Shown in pieces: positions 26,002 through 38,242 of a stretch of DNA of 64,000 nucleotides; the first letter of the stretch is position 1, and each line of letters opens with the position of its first letter. The notes under the pieces were generated by a model. The model had not been told where the DNA came from. It saw only the letters and a program-made list of their open reading frames with translations, and did not search any database. Origin of the DNA: Tetrahymena elliotti 4EA (taxonomy: Eukaryota; Ciliophora; Oligohymenophorea; Hymenostomatida; Tetrahymenidae); the NCBI GenBank assembly GCA_000231825.2, contig JH720317.1:842233-906232 (forward strand). Direction: 5' to 3'. The translations under genes and the position numbers were made by a program.

Positions 26002-27272
26002 CTTAGTGCTTTTTTAAATTAGAATTAATAATGCTAAAGTTCTTTGTTAATTAGCTCGCTAAGGCTATATATTTTGAAGGTGATTGATTGATTAATTAAT
26101 TAATAAATTAATTTATTGTTTGAAATTTAATTATTTATTGGTTTTTGAGATTTTAGTTGATAAATTTCTTATCTTAATAAACTTAAAATAATTAATTACT
26201 TCTTTCTTTTCTATCAAAAACAGTAAAAATTTATTAACTAAAATGCATGTCTGCATTTTGAAATAAACTTATCACTCACTTTCAATCATATTTTACAAAA
26301 TATTATTATACTCATTTTAATGAAATTTACTCAAATATACCTTTTTCTACTCTAACTATTATTTATTCATTTTTAATTAATTAATCTTTTTAGTTTGTTA
26401 GTATCCCTCTCTACAAAAATCTAAATACGCTTGAATTAAATCCATTTAAGAATTCAAATATGCAAATATCATCTCTGCTCCGAAAAACTTCATATAGATA
26501 AATATAAATTTATCTATGAATCTATTTATCTATTGATCAATCTTTCTATTTGTAAAACAAAAGCATAACAAACACAAAGTTTTAAACAATTTCTATAGAA
26601 AAAAATGAAAGAGAAATAAAGATACTATCAAATAAATTTTTATTGATTTTAATTAGATGAATAGAAATCTATTTATGAGAAATAACCAAGCAGAATTATT
26701 TTGAATAGTTTATCTATTTTATCATAATTTTAATAGTATTAATCATGCATTTTATTTAGTTATTTTTTACAGCTTAAAATTTTTTTCTGCAGATAAAAAA
26801 AAACTAATTGCTGTAAATTCTCATTTATTAAGGCCGCACCTCTGTTCTAATTTTTAACTAAAAATTGGGTCATACCCTTAACTAAAAATTATATTTCTGA
26901 AATCCGGCTCAGTATTCTGAGCGAGGAATTAAGGTAAATTGCAAATTATTTAAATAATTTGTGAGGCCAAAAAAAAATAATAAGAAAAAAATGAAAGTAA
27001 AACTATTGATAATTTAAGAAAAAAATAATAGATTATTTTATTTTTTATTAGAAATTCAATTTGTCTCTAAATTTGTAGACTTTTTTTTAATGTTATATAT
27101 TAATAATATAAACATAAAATGCAATATTTATTGATTGAATCATTATTTGTAAATTAATGAATAGAAACTTATTTTTCAATTGAATTTTAATAATCTATCA
27201 CTCTTTTAAAAAAAGAAAAGAATATAATTTGAAAACTAAATAAAAACTAGGTATTTCATATAAAAGAAAGAA
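26002..27272. other. Divergent promoter region with one structured island
   Basis: About 1.3 kb between the divergent NT-C2 gene and the acidic-protein gene. The sequence is AT-rich except for a conspicuous GC-richer, self-complementary block at 26832-26968, listed separately. Confidence 0.5.
26832..26968. ncRNA. Candidate structured RNA gene, 137 bp
   Basis: In DNA that is otherwise nearly pure A and T, this block has GC clusters and strong self-complementarity. The outer ends GGCCGCAC (26832-26839) and GTGAGGCC (26961-26968) pair with one mismatch. Inside are three hairpins: AATTTTT-AACT-AAAAATT, GGGT-CAT-ACCC and GCTCAG-TATT-CTGAGC. A palindrome AAATTATTTAAATAATTT lies near the end. AATTTTTAA could act as an Sm-like site. 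I could not match it to tRNA, 5S, SRP, U1-U6, telomerase or RNase P RNA. A short non-autonomous repeat is the main alternative. The strand is undetermined. Confidence 0.4.
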
Positions 27273-28439
27273 ATGAATCAAGATTAATCTTGTCGTATTA
27301 CCTCTTAAGGAGAGCGGAACTTATACCAAAATGATAGCACTTAACAATATGAAAGACCTTAACATGAAGGCTAATTAAATGATACAAATGAAGCAGTACA
27401 AGATTTATCATGTTAAAACGATAACTAATAAATGTCTGGATCTGTTGATATTTATAATCAGAGTAATTACAGATAGAACACTCAATTGGACTATGATGGC
27501 TACTAACCAGATAAATATTATGAAACATGCCTAGAAAAATAAGAAGATCACAAAAACTTGGAAGATAGTTCTTAAACTAACAGTTATAAGAGTAATTAAA
27601 GATAGTCTGATTCAGGATCGACATCTCATTTTAGTGAAAATTAAATGGATATCGAAGACGAGGAATCTAAAGCTTTTTCTCTTTCTTTTATTGATAGAGA
27701 TTCTGAAGAAGAGAAATCACAAGAAAATATATTGACAGAGGTAAGTAATTTATCAAAGGAATTGAAAAAGGAATTTAAAATATAATCTTAATCATTCTTT
27801 CAAGAAGTGTAAGAATAATTTAATTAAATAAGAGAAGATCTTCTTGATTCGGATTAAATAAAAGAGAAAGCAAGCAAATTTTTAAACATATTTAATTTAT
27901 ATTAAAATAATAATAAATTTAGCATGGCTAATTCATTTGCATGGTTTTTGAAGTAGACATGTTGTAATAGTACTGAAAATATAGTATGGAAAGATATGTA
28001 TATTAAATATTTACTATTTATCCTAAAATGCAAAGAAAAAACAAATGATTAATTAAGGGAATAGATTGTGGAAATATTTAATGAAGTGAAATATGTTGAA
28101 TAGAATTTTAATATAAATTTCAAAATGGAGAGTGATAACTTTTTCAATGAAGCCAAAATAGAATATTTTGATAAAATAGATGAGAATTCATACTATAATA
28201 TTGATAATCGTGATTTCTCTGAGTTAAAAAATGAAGATAATGCAAGCAGTTTATTGAATATTATATAATTGCATGAAAAAATCCAAAATAAAAAAAAAGC
28301 ATTTGCTTTCTTTAAAAAATATTTAATTAACTTCAAGAATAATGAACAATATTCTAATGAAAATGAAAACGAATGTATTTATTTTATGCTTTTGTTATTC
28401 ATCCTAAAAAACAAAGAATAATTAATTTATAATTATTGA
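27273..28439 (+). CDS. Unknown acidic, Asn/Glu-rich protein
   Basis: The frame is open for 389 codons through many TAA/TAG codons and gives a 388-residue protein of unknown family. Residues 1-130 are polar and Tyr/Gln/Asn-rich. A strongly acidic stretch follows (MDIEDEESKAFSLSFIDRDS and then EEEK). A helical charged region covers residues 160-210. The C-terminal half is more ordered and holds two similar short segments: DMYIKYLLFILKCKEKTND near residue 245, and NECIYFMLLLFILKNKEQ at the very end. Both follow a pattern of a Phe/Lys-rich helix then a hydrophobic LLFILK core, which suggests an internal duplication. No signal peptide, catalytic motif or clear membrane helix is visible. The start is the only ATG upstream of the polar region. 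Confidence 0.85.
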
Positions 28440-29372
28440 ATATAAAATATCAACCACCAATTAAAAAAAATCCCGACTAAGATATATCTTTTTTTGATGA
28501 ATTAATATTAAGGCTAATAAATATAAATTTATTCTTTATAAATAAAATTAATTTAATTAAATTAAAATATTTACTTAATTATTATTTATTACATATTAGA
28601 TCGTATTAATTGATCTTTAAAAAAATACTTTATATAATTTATTGTAATAATAAGAATAATTTTTCAATGTATTGGTTTTTTGATATCATAGTTGATAAAC
28701 AAATTGTTGTTTAATTTATTTATTGATTTTTACACTTTTATTTGTCCATTTGATATTTTAAATTTTTATAACATTGAAAGAAAGAAATTTTCAAAAAAAA
28801 TTAAAAAATTAATCAGAACATTAATTTTTAAGTTAAAGTGCATATCTGATGGTAGAATTAGAGAATAATTTTAATTTGAATGAAATAATCTTGATTTTAA
28901 CAAAGTTAATAGTAGCTTAATAAATCGATTGATTGGTTTGTAACGTAAATATAATATTTAGTATTGTGGCCAAATTATTTTTAATAATTATAGAATACTT
29001 TGAGAAGAAAAAAACTATTAAGATTTAGATTTATTAACTTTAAAATAGAAAAAATAAATGACTAGATTCATTATAATTTGAGATATTTGATTATTCTTGT
29101 TAATTTAGTTATAGATTGTTAATGTTATGTTTGAAAAAAATTATATATGCTTGTATAAATTAGGAGCATGAAAGTTTTCGATAAATAGATAGATAGATAT
29201 ATTAGTAATTAATTTCCAAGTTCATTTATTATTAATAAATCAAATTTGTTAAAGCAAGTAAAGTTGCAAGTAAATTAAATAGAAACTTCATCATTCAATA
29301 ATTAGATAATATTTTATAAATTAAATACAATTTATAAGTGGGTTTATTCAGTTAAGTTAAAGCAGCTGAATT
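28440..29372. other. AT-rich intergenic region
   Basis: About 0.9 kb, presumed promoter and leader of the large channel gene. It contains a short ATAGATAGATAGAT tract near 29187. No gene is seen. Confidence 0.5.
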
Positions 29373-32300
29373 ATGGATGGCAGCTCTAAAGAGATATTAC
29401 TGAATAGCAATTATTCCAACACTAGTAGCATATTATAAACCTTAGCTAATTTATAGCATAAGTAACCTGAAAAATAGAATGAAGATAAATAGCATTTTAT
29501 TAATATTATTGCTCCTCCATCAATTAACAATGAGCAAAATTTGAATCAAGACAAATAAAATGAATAAGTTAGCTCTCCATAAAAAGAAACACAAAAGGGA
29601 GATATGTAGACTCCTGTTGATTTGGATGAAAAATAAGTTGATCCAAGCAATTAGAATGACTCTAATATGCTTGTAATTAATCAAAGTTTGCCTAGAAGAC
29701 GTTCTCTTTTTGGATAGTAATACGATAAAGAGGTTAAAGAAAAAAAGAAAAAAAGGAATTCAAAGAAAAAAGTAACTTATTAATCTTCTATCACAAGTCG
29801 CAAAGATAGAAAGAGATCAACATAATTAAAAGAAGATGATATTAGAGGAGATGATGTGTCAAAAAGTAGGAGAAAACTTACCAACAATATTTTGGAGTAA
29901 TAATTAAAGAGATAGTAGACTTTGTTGGCTGAAGTTAATGTAGAACAAAACAATAACGATGACAGTTAAGATAGGGATTAAAATGCTAATAGAAGCTAAA
30001 ATAAGAAAAAAAGCAACAAATCAGTTACAAAATCAGAATAAAATCTAGCCTAAATTAATCAAAATGAAAAAACAAATGACATAAGTAGTAAAAAATCTGA
30101 GTAAATAAAAATAACCAAACCATCCAATCCGTATGATGATTTCACCCTTGAAGACTTGAAGATTCTACAGGATACTATCTAAATTAATAGGCAAGAACTT
30201 GAAAAAGAATTAACAGAAATATAACAATAAAAACAGATTAAAAAATAAATTACATTGCAGCCATAAGTTGCTAGAAAATGGGAAAAAGTTAAAAATTAAT
30301 TAATGGCATTCACTATGATGAGAAAAATTTTCAATGATATTAAAAAATACGGAACATCTATGCAAGCTCTCAGTATTTCAGATCAAGTAAATAAACTCCA
30401 TATTCTTTTTTTATAAAATATGTATTTGCAATCTCAAATAGGATGTATTATTAACCTAGATATAAAGTAAAATGAGTAATAGGAATTATTTCGTTCAGTT
30501 CTAAAACCATAAAAAAAGCATATACAAACATTAGATAATGATTGATAACATAAATAAAGAAATTAATCAAACATATTTTGATTAATGTTAATATAGAAAA
30601 AAGTATGATAAAAATAATGAATTTGGAATTAAAATTTTCAAAGAAAAAATATATTAATTAATTTCAAATTCTCACTTCTATTTCTCTCTCCTATCAAAAA
30701 AAATCTTAATAGAATCAATAAAAAGATTAGAAGGATTTTAATTGAAATTAGAGTTAATAAAAATCATTTTTTCTCAATTAAAACTATTGGAAAATTATTT
30801 ATTTTGATACATATTTTGAATATTTGATAATTAAAAATACATCAATTTTAATTAAATAAAAGGTAATAGAGAAGTGCAGAGATTTACTAGAAAAGAAATA
30901 AGAAGAAAAATAGCCTAGAAAGTGGCTGATTTATCCAGAAACATTTATTTTTAATGCTTGGGCTACAATAATATTTCTTTTATATTGTTTCACAGCTATT
31001 TATAATCCTTACTAGATATTTTTTAAACCAAATGACGAGATTGTTAGCAGATCAATAGATGTAAATGTTATAAACTACTCTCTTGATTTCTTATTCCTTT
31101 TAGATATTATTCTCAAAATGAATACAGCTGTCATTACTAGTTCAGGTGATATTATTGAAAATAGAAAACAAATTATTATCAGATATTTGAAAGGATCATT
31201 TTTTTTTGATTTGCTTCTAGTCATCCCCTTTTAAATTCTGGGTATGATATTTCCTGTTTTAGATGATTAATTAGTCACATCATAATCATACAATAAAATA
31301 TTTCGTATCATCAGAGTTCCCTTTTTAATGAGCTCAACCTCTTTAGATCAAAAATTATTTGATTATTTTAAAATTTAGACTACGTTTTAGAGATTGATAA
31401 GATTCATGTTTGCTGTAGCTTTCAGTATTCATATAGTGGGTTGTCTATGGGTATTTGTGGCTCGTATCCAGTATTTTGATCGAGAAACTTGGATTAGTGG
31501 GTAATTATCTGTTATTTACTAATAAATTCTTTTTAAAATGAAAAATAATACTAATTTAATTAATTCTTTTTAAAATAAAAAATAATACTAATTTAATTGG
31601 AGATATTAAATCAAACTTAATTGAAAGTTAGAAAGAGATGACAGTTCTTTGGAAATGATTTTACTCAGTGAAATTCATAAATTTTCTCTTAAAATTATTT
31701 ATAAATAATTTGAAAAATTCAATTTGAAATTTTAAAAGTTTGAAATAATATTTCCTACTAGTGCAGTAAACTGTTTTCCTCTTTTGTGGAGCATTTTCAA
31801 AGATATAAAAACAAAAGTTTATTTTAAAAGTTCTAAAAACCAACATTTTTAAGGGGAGGGAATACTTGAGACAGCTTAAAAACCAAGATAGAAATAGAAT
31901 TTTTCATTTAAATAAATAATTAATAAAAAGTTATTGAATACTTTATCTATTACTTTCAGTTTTTAAAAAAAGTCCAAGGTATCTGCACTCTCCTCCTCAA
32001 CATATAACCATAAACTTCTTAATACTTTAAATTGATTTTTTTACATAATGTACATAAATTAAGCTAATTTATTTGAATATTTATTTTATTTTTTAATGAC
32101 AAAATTTAGTTTATTTTTTTTAAAAAAGAAATGAAATAGAGTTAAGTGATTCAACCAAGGTGTATCTTTTTTCTATTTACTGGTGTCTTTAAACATTAGC
32201 TACAGTTGGTTTTGGTGATATTCATGCTTCAAATAATGGTGATTTTATTTTAAAATTATTATTATGGTTTAACTTACTTTTTTATTAAATAGCTGAAATA

Positions 32301-35300
32301 GTTTTTAGCATGACATGGATGATTATTGGGGTTGGATTTTATTCGTTTGCAATTGGTTAAATTTCTAAAATGTTCACAAATTCAGAAAGCAGAAAACAAA
32401 AGTTGACTAATTCAATTTACATCATGGATGAATTTTGTACTTAAACTAATCTACCTAAACATATAAAAGATAAAATAAGAAAAGCTTTACAATATTCAAC
32501 TAACAAAAGTATTTTAAGCAGTACTGAAAAAGAGGATTTTTTCGATTCTATTCCAACAAAATTAAAAGCTAATCTTGCTCAAGGTATGTTTAAAGGTATG
32601 ATTACAGTTGTGCCATTCTTAAAGAACAAGGATAGCTTCTTTTTATCTAATTTATTACCTATGCTACAACCATTAAAATTATCTAAGGGTGATTTTGTTT
32701 ACAAAAAAGATTCGTATCCAAATTTAGTTTATTTTATTATTGATGGAAAGGTTAATTTTCTTATTGGACCTAATGAAATGGTTTTTAAATCTTTTTTGGC
32801 TGGGTCCTATTTTGGTGAAATAGAAATATTTCATTAATGTTTGAGATTATTCAGTGTGAGATGTGAGACAAGTTGTGAATTTTTGACTCTTGACAGAGAA
32901 TATTTTGGAGAATTAATGGATAAATTTCCATAAGTTGAATAAGAAATGTTTGAAATGGTATAACTAAGACAAGAGCTTATGAACGAATCTTTATAAAAAA
33001 TAGAAATGTTGCTTCCTTTAAAAGAAACAGATAATTTTTGGAAGAATGCCCATATGAAATCTTTTGCTGAGATTCTTCATAGAAGGAAAACTCATTCATT
33101 TCTAGTTTAAGAAGAAAATAATTTAAATAAGAGCTTTAATGCTGAAGACAATAAAAATAATTAATTTATAAATAATAATTTTAAAACAAATTTAAACACT
33201 CTTTCTCCCTAGTATGCGACCTCAAATCATAATTAAGATTTTGAAAAGAAATTTTCAGAAAATTAAATATTTTCAACAACTTTGTCTCCTTTCTAAAATG
33301 AGTAGCCCACCCCTAAAGAAAATGAATCACCAACTAAGAAATTCTTTAATTATGAAAACACAGTATAGAATTAGCAAAATGCAATTAAAAGTAATGAATA
33401 GATAAATTGGTTACCAAAGATAAATTAATAAAGCATAGAACAAGTTGAATCTCTAACTTCAATAGGATAACATTAATTGTATGAAGATGCCAACTTAAAA
33501 AGTTTTACTGTTTTAAAGAAATCTAAAGTCGAATAAAATTAACAGGTAAGTGGAGGAAGCAGTGCAAGTAGTAGATTTAATATTAATAATGACTCACCTT
33601 CCCAAACAAATTTTCCTATTATTCAATCAACAATGAGCTTAAAAAATAATAACTTAGTTTTAAATGTCTTCAATGAAAAGTAAGAGGCTATGTTAATTGA
33701 AGTGTATGAAGAAGAAATTCAATAAACTAAATTGCTTTAATCTTCATCTATTTCATCTATGAAAAATCTTAATGAACCTCAATCACATAATGAAAATGAT
33801 AACCAAATAAGCAGAAATAACAGCATTAAGAGTTAAGGAAATATTTAAAAAATCTAATAAAAATATGGAGTCAGCTCTCTTGACAGAATCGAAGAAAAAA
33901 ATTCTCATATTGATTAAGAAAATTTATCTCATTCTTATTTCACGAATGAAGTTGTTCCTTCTTTTTCCTCTTTCAATACTAAAAATGAAGCCAAAATAAA
34001 CCCAAATTAAGACAAAAAATTATCAATTAATAGCAATCTAATGGGTAGAAGATCTAGTTTAGGAAGCAATTTCCTTTCTTAGAATAGTATGTAGTTTAAT
34101 AGCTAAACAAATCAACTAGATGTTTCAGCTGGTTCAATAAAATTAAAAAGTAACGACAGTAACAAAAATAAATCAATCAAAAGTAAAGAATCTCTAGATA
34201 AATAAGAATCCTTACAATCTAATTAAGCTAATAATATACTCCTTATTAATATAAAAAAAGATTCAATATTAGAAAATGCTAACTTGCTTGAAGATTTGTT
34301 AATGAATGAATCTGGATAAATCAATCAAAGTTTGCTAAAAAACCAAAACTTTCTTGATGTCAATAAAGATTTTCTATAACAAGACAGTATAAAAAATAAA
34401 AATCTTTTAAAAAAATAAGAACTACTTTAAAAGAGTAACGAGGAAATAAATAAACCAGAATAAATTAAAGTCTAAAATTAAAATCATGTTCAAAGTTAAG
34501 AAATATCTTTACCTTAAGAACCTAAAAAAGAGTAATAAATAGAGTAATCAATTAAAAATTTCACTAACTTCTCTGATGCAATTTATATTAAGAAGACAGA
34601 TTCATTGAGTTATCACATGACTGATTCTTAAAAGATGGCGATATCAGATGATTAAAGTGTCAAGAATAAAATTAATGAGGACAATAAATAAAAATAGAAT
34701 GTTTCATAATTTAAATAAATGAATTAAGACTCATAGAATACTTCAAAGCCTCTGAGTAAGAGATAGGATACTCTAAAGCTGTAATAAAGTAACGATGATG
34801 AAGCAGAGGAGGAGCAAACAACAAATAAGAATATTTAATTTTCTGATAGATTTGATAAAATTTCTCACAATGGGAATAAATCAATTACATCAATTAATTT
34901 AAAAGTACAGAAACTGTAGAGAAAGGATACTTTAAGTGTCACTTCTTCAAGGAACAGGTCTTTACAAGAAATGGTTATGATTGATACATCGCCTGAGCAG
35001 ACTCCAGTGAATAAAAGGAAAAAAATAAGTTTTTAATCAAGAATAAGCAAACCTATTCATTTTACATAAAATGCTTTCAATAGTTAAGTTTTTGATAAAC
35101 AAGAAGATTTTGATGGAAATAATAGAAGGAACAAATTTGAAAGATTTTAGAAAACTCAGACAGTGATTAACACAGATGATAGTGATGAAGACAATAAAGC
35201 TGATTTAAAGAATTTGAGGTTAACAAAGACAATAAATAATTTTGGTAGTGCTGGTGGAGGTATCAATGAAACAGATGTAGAGGAAGCTAATAAAAATAAT

Positions 35301-37061
35301 GAAATGAACAAAAACGATTTTGATATTAAATCTTTAAATCATTTGAATAAAAAGGAATCTCCTTTAAGCGATCCAGTAGAATTATCTCCTAAAATGTTTT
35401 AGAATTTGGAAGATTTTGATTTATAAGAAACTAATTTAGAAGAGAAAATTTTCGAAAAAAGTGAAGAAAAGAATAAAGATCTAAATGCTTTACAAAGAAA
35501 AAATAAAAAAATAGGATTTATTTCAAAGAAAACTAAAACGAAAGATATTTAACTGGAAAAATCTCATTCAAAAAATAAAAAAACAGATCATAATAGTTCA
35601 AGTAAAAAATAATCAAAAGAGAGAAAAAAGAAAGTTGATTACCAATCGAAATTAATCTCTTCATTTGAAGCAGACAACCAAATCTAAAAGAAACACAGAG
35701 ATGAAAGTTCTAATAAAAAACATAAAGCTAAAAAGAAATAAAGTAAAATCAAGAAAATAAGTTAAATTAGCGTAGATAAATTAGTTAATGAATAGTAGCA
35801 TCAAAAACAGCATGACTAACTATTGGAAGTAGAGAATATAGAAAATGAGAAGAAGTCTTTAAATAACATCACAATTCATACTGAAAAAACAAGCAAAAAT
35901 AGGAGTTTAAATTCTTTGAATATTAATGACATGATGAAACCAATAGTTCATGATGAAGATGATCATAATTCTCATATAGAAAGAATTATGAAAACTAGAC
36001 AAATCTATCACAGGCTTACATCTTCAAAAGAGTTTGATTCCACTGAAAGAAGAAACAAATAAATTGATGGAGATGTTTCTTCATCTTCTTCTTCAAATAA
36101 GAAAAATAAATAAAATTATGATAGTGGGGGAGAAAGAAGATTGCCTTAACTTGAAAATTTAAGGAGAGAAAGAAAGTTAAAAAAATCTTAAACTAATTTG
36201 TTTGAAGATAGAATAAGAATGCTCAAAAAAATGGGTTCTATTTAAATATCTCCTAATTCACCTTAAATTGAGAAGTATAAAATGTCTTATAGCTAGAGTA
36301 TATTGAGTCCAATTGTCAATAAAAACTCAGCTGCTGACAATTTTAAGAGGAAATAGCTTGAGAATATTTCATTTTCAGATATGGTTCAAAGTATTAATTC
36401 GAAGCCCTGCAGTGTAGATAAAATATAGGAAAAAGAAGCATATAATAGATCAGAAAAGCTAGATAAAAAAAATTCAAAAAAGCATGACAGAAGAAACTAG
36501 TTCAGTGATTCAGAAGCTTTAAAAAAGAAAGTAAAAAAAATAGGAAGAACTCATCCAGATAAAAAGGAAAACAAATTGAAAATAGAAAAAAAGAAAGAAG
36601 ATTTAAATAAAAATAAATATCACACTAAAGAAATTAAAAATTTGAAATAAAATGTTAGTAAAATATCTTAAAAACTTGATTCAATCACTTATCAATATGA
36701 AAACATAATTAATTTGGTATCTACCTTAGCCTCTAAGTTAAAAATTGTTCAAAAACAATAGCAACAAGAAGAAGAGGAAAAACTCAAAATTAGCTAAAAT
36801 AGTAAAACACACGTGCCAGTCTTTATCAATAGAATTAAACAATCTCCCTTATCAAAGAAAGAAATGGATGAAATCGATAAAATATTAGATGATCTCAATA
36901 TTTCAAATCATAAATAAGTTCTTAATCCACTCTCAATGAGAAGAAAAAGCTCTTCTGATAGTGAAGCCTCCCCATATGATAAAAGTAATACAAACAATAA
37001 TTCATAATATAAAATCAGCAAACTTGGATTGAAAGACTTCATACTAGAAAAAGATGATTGA
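29373..37061 (+). CDS. Giant cyclic-nucleotide-binding K+ channel (CNG/HCN/EAG superfamily)
   Basis: Exon 1 (29373 to about 30386) encodes a Lys/Gln-rich leader and the conserved pre-S1 helix KKYGTSMQALSISDQ. After an intron of about 470 bp the membrane part begins with PRKWLIYPETFIFNAW (S1). It runs through LDFLFLLDIILKMNT (S2), GSFFFDLLLVIPFQ and an S4-like KIFRIIRVPFLM to S5 (RLIRFMFAVAFSIHIVGCLW). A roughly 620 bp intron zone (about 31500-32115) precedes the pore exon YWCLQTLATVGFGDIHASN, with filter TVGFGD. A short intron (about 32240-32292) precedes S6. A C-linker and a cNMP-binding barrel follow (about 32590-32960: LVYFIIDGKVNFLIG, then LAGSYFGEIEIFH). The barrel lacks the usual RTA of the cassette, so ligand binding is doubtful. 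The rest, about 1,350 residues, is a Lys/Asn/Gln/Ser-rich probably disordered tail, ending LKDFILEKDD then TGA. The total is about 2,200 residues, against roughly 700-1,200 for most relatives. Confidence 0.9.
31525..31598. repeat. Perfectly adjacent 37 bp tandem duplication in intron
   Basis: Copies at 31525-31561 and 31562-31598 differ by one base (AAAATGAAAA versus AAAATAAAAA). Both start with AATTCTTTTTAAAAT and end with CTAATTTAATT. They lie within the large intron before the pore exon of the channel gene. The near identity implies a recent event. Confidence 0.9.
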
Positions 37062-38242
37062 AAAACCCTTTTAATCTATTAATTAATTAATTAAATTTTT
37101 GTGTAAATATATATTTCATAATTAATAATAGTTTTATTTTTTCAATATTTTAAATGAGAAAAATAAGAAATTAATACGTTTTATTTAGAGCTTATATCAT
37201 ATATTCAAAAACCTGTTTATTTGTTTGAAAATTTATTACATTTATTTTTAGTAAATTCTTTATAACCAAATATAAAAAGCAAAACATTTTATGGATGAAT
37301 AAAAAATATTTTAAGACTTTTTAATTTTAATCGTATTAATATTAAAAGTTTGCTAATCTATTAGAAAATATCCACTTTTCTTCTTTTGTGATAATGAGAG
37401 AGTGAAAATGGATAAGAGAAGATTAGTGGGAGGAGAATGAGAATATTATTCAAAAATGAAAGGATTTTTTAAAAACTTTAAATTAAATTTATTTATTAAA
37501 AACACTTTTGTTTTAATACTTTTTTACTCTCTTTATTTTAATTTATAAATATGGAATTAAGATTATAAACAAAATATATTGAGGCTTTGATTAAAATTTA
37601 AAAGTGATTTTAAAAATATAAAGTCAAATTAGTAGATATTTTTTTTGTTTCCTCTGTTATTTTGAAATTTATAAAACAAATAAAAATATGGGATGCATAT
37701 TTTTGATATATTTGTTAAAAAAGAAATATCCTTTTTTTATTTATTTCTTATTCAACACTGAAGTATTTTCAATAAATAATACAAATAATTCAGCTTTCTG
37801 TTTTAATTATAACAGATATATTGATATTTGATTAATTAAAATTATAAATGTATTTTGGTTGAATATAAGTGATCAAAATTAGTAGAGAAATTTTAAAAGC
37901 TAAACATTTTGAACACTTATTTTTTTAACAGAAAAAATTTTAAAAAGTGAATAATTTAAAATTTTAAAGACATCTCATTTTTATTTTTAAAAACATAGAG
38001 AAGAATTAGAACTTAGGTATCGAAGTGATTAATATATACAAAATAAAATTATATAGAGTATTATTACATCTAAAGTTTGATTGTTTGATAATTTTAAATC
38101 ATAATAATTATAATTTATTAACACGGTTTAAATATTTGTTTGAAAAATCTCTTTTTATTATTAATTTAGTTTATTTAATTTTTTATAATTTGTTTGTTTA
38201 TTTGTTTTTGAATTTTAGAATGCAAGGAATGAGTGAGACTGC
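37062..38242. other. Convergent AT-rich spacer, about 1.2 kb
   Basis: Spacer between the convergent channel and mitochondrial-protein genes. A 77-codon frame at 38025-38258 (+) is hydrophobic but overlaps the neighbouring gene's 3' end in antisense, and I do not call it. No repeat or hairpin stands out. Confidence 0.5.

Noticed and set aside
27298..27528. Minus-strand His/Tyr-rich frame
   Set aside because: Antisense to the intact 388-residue acidic protein.
33214..36062. Short plus-strand frames at 33214, 35163 and 35823
   Set aside because: The latter two are pieces of the channel tail frame itself, cut by TAA/TAG, and the first is an alternative frame of it. They are not separate genes.
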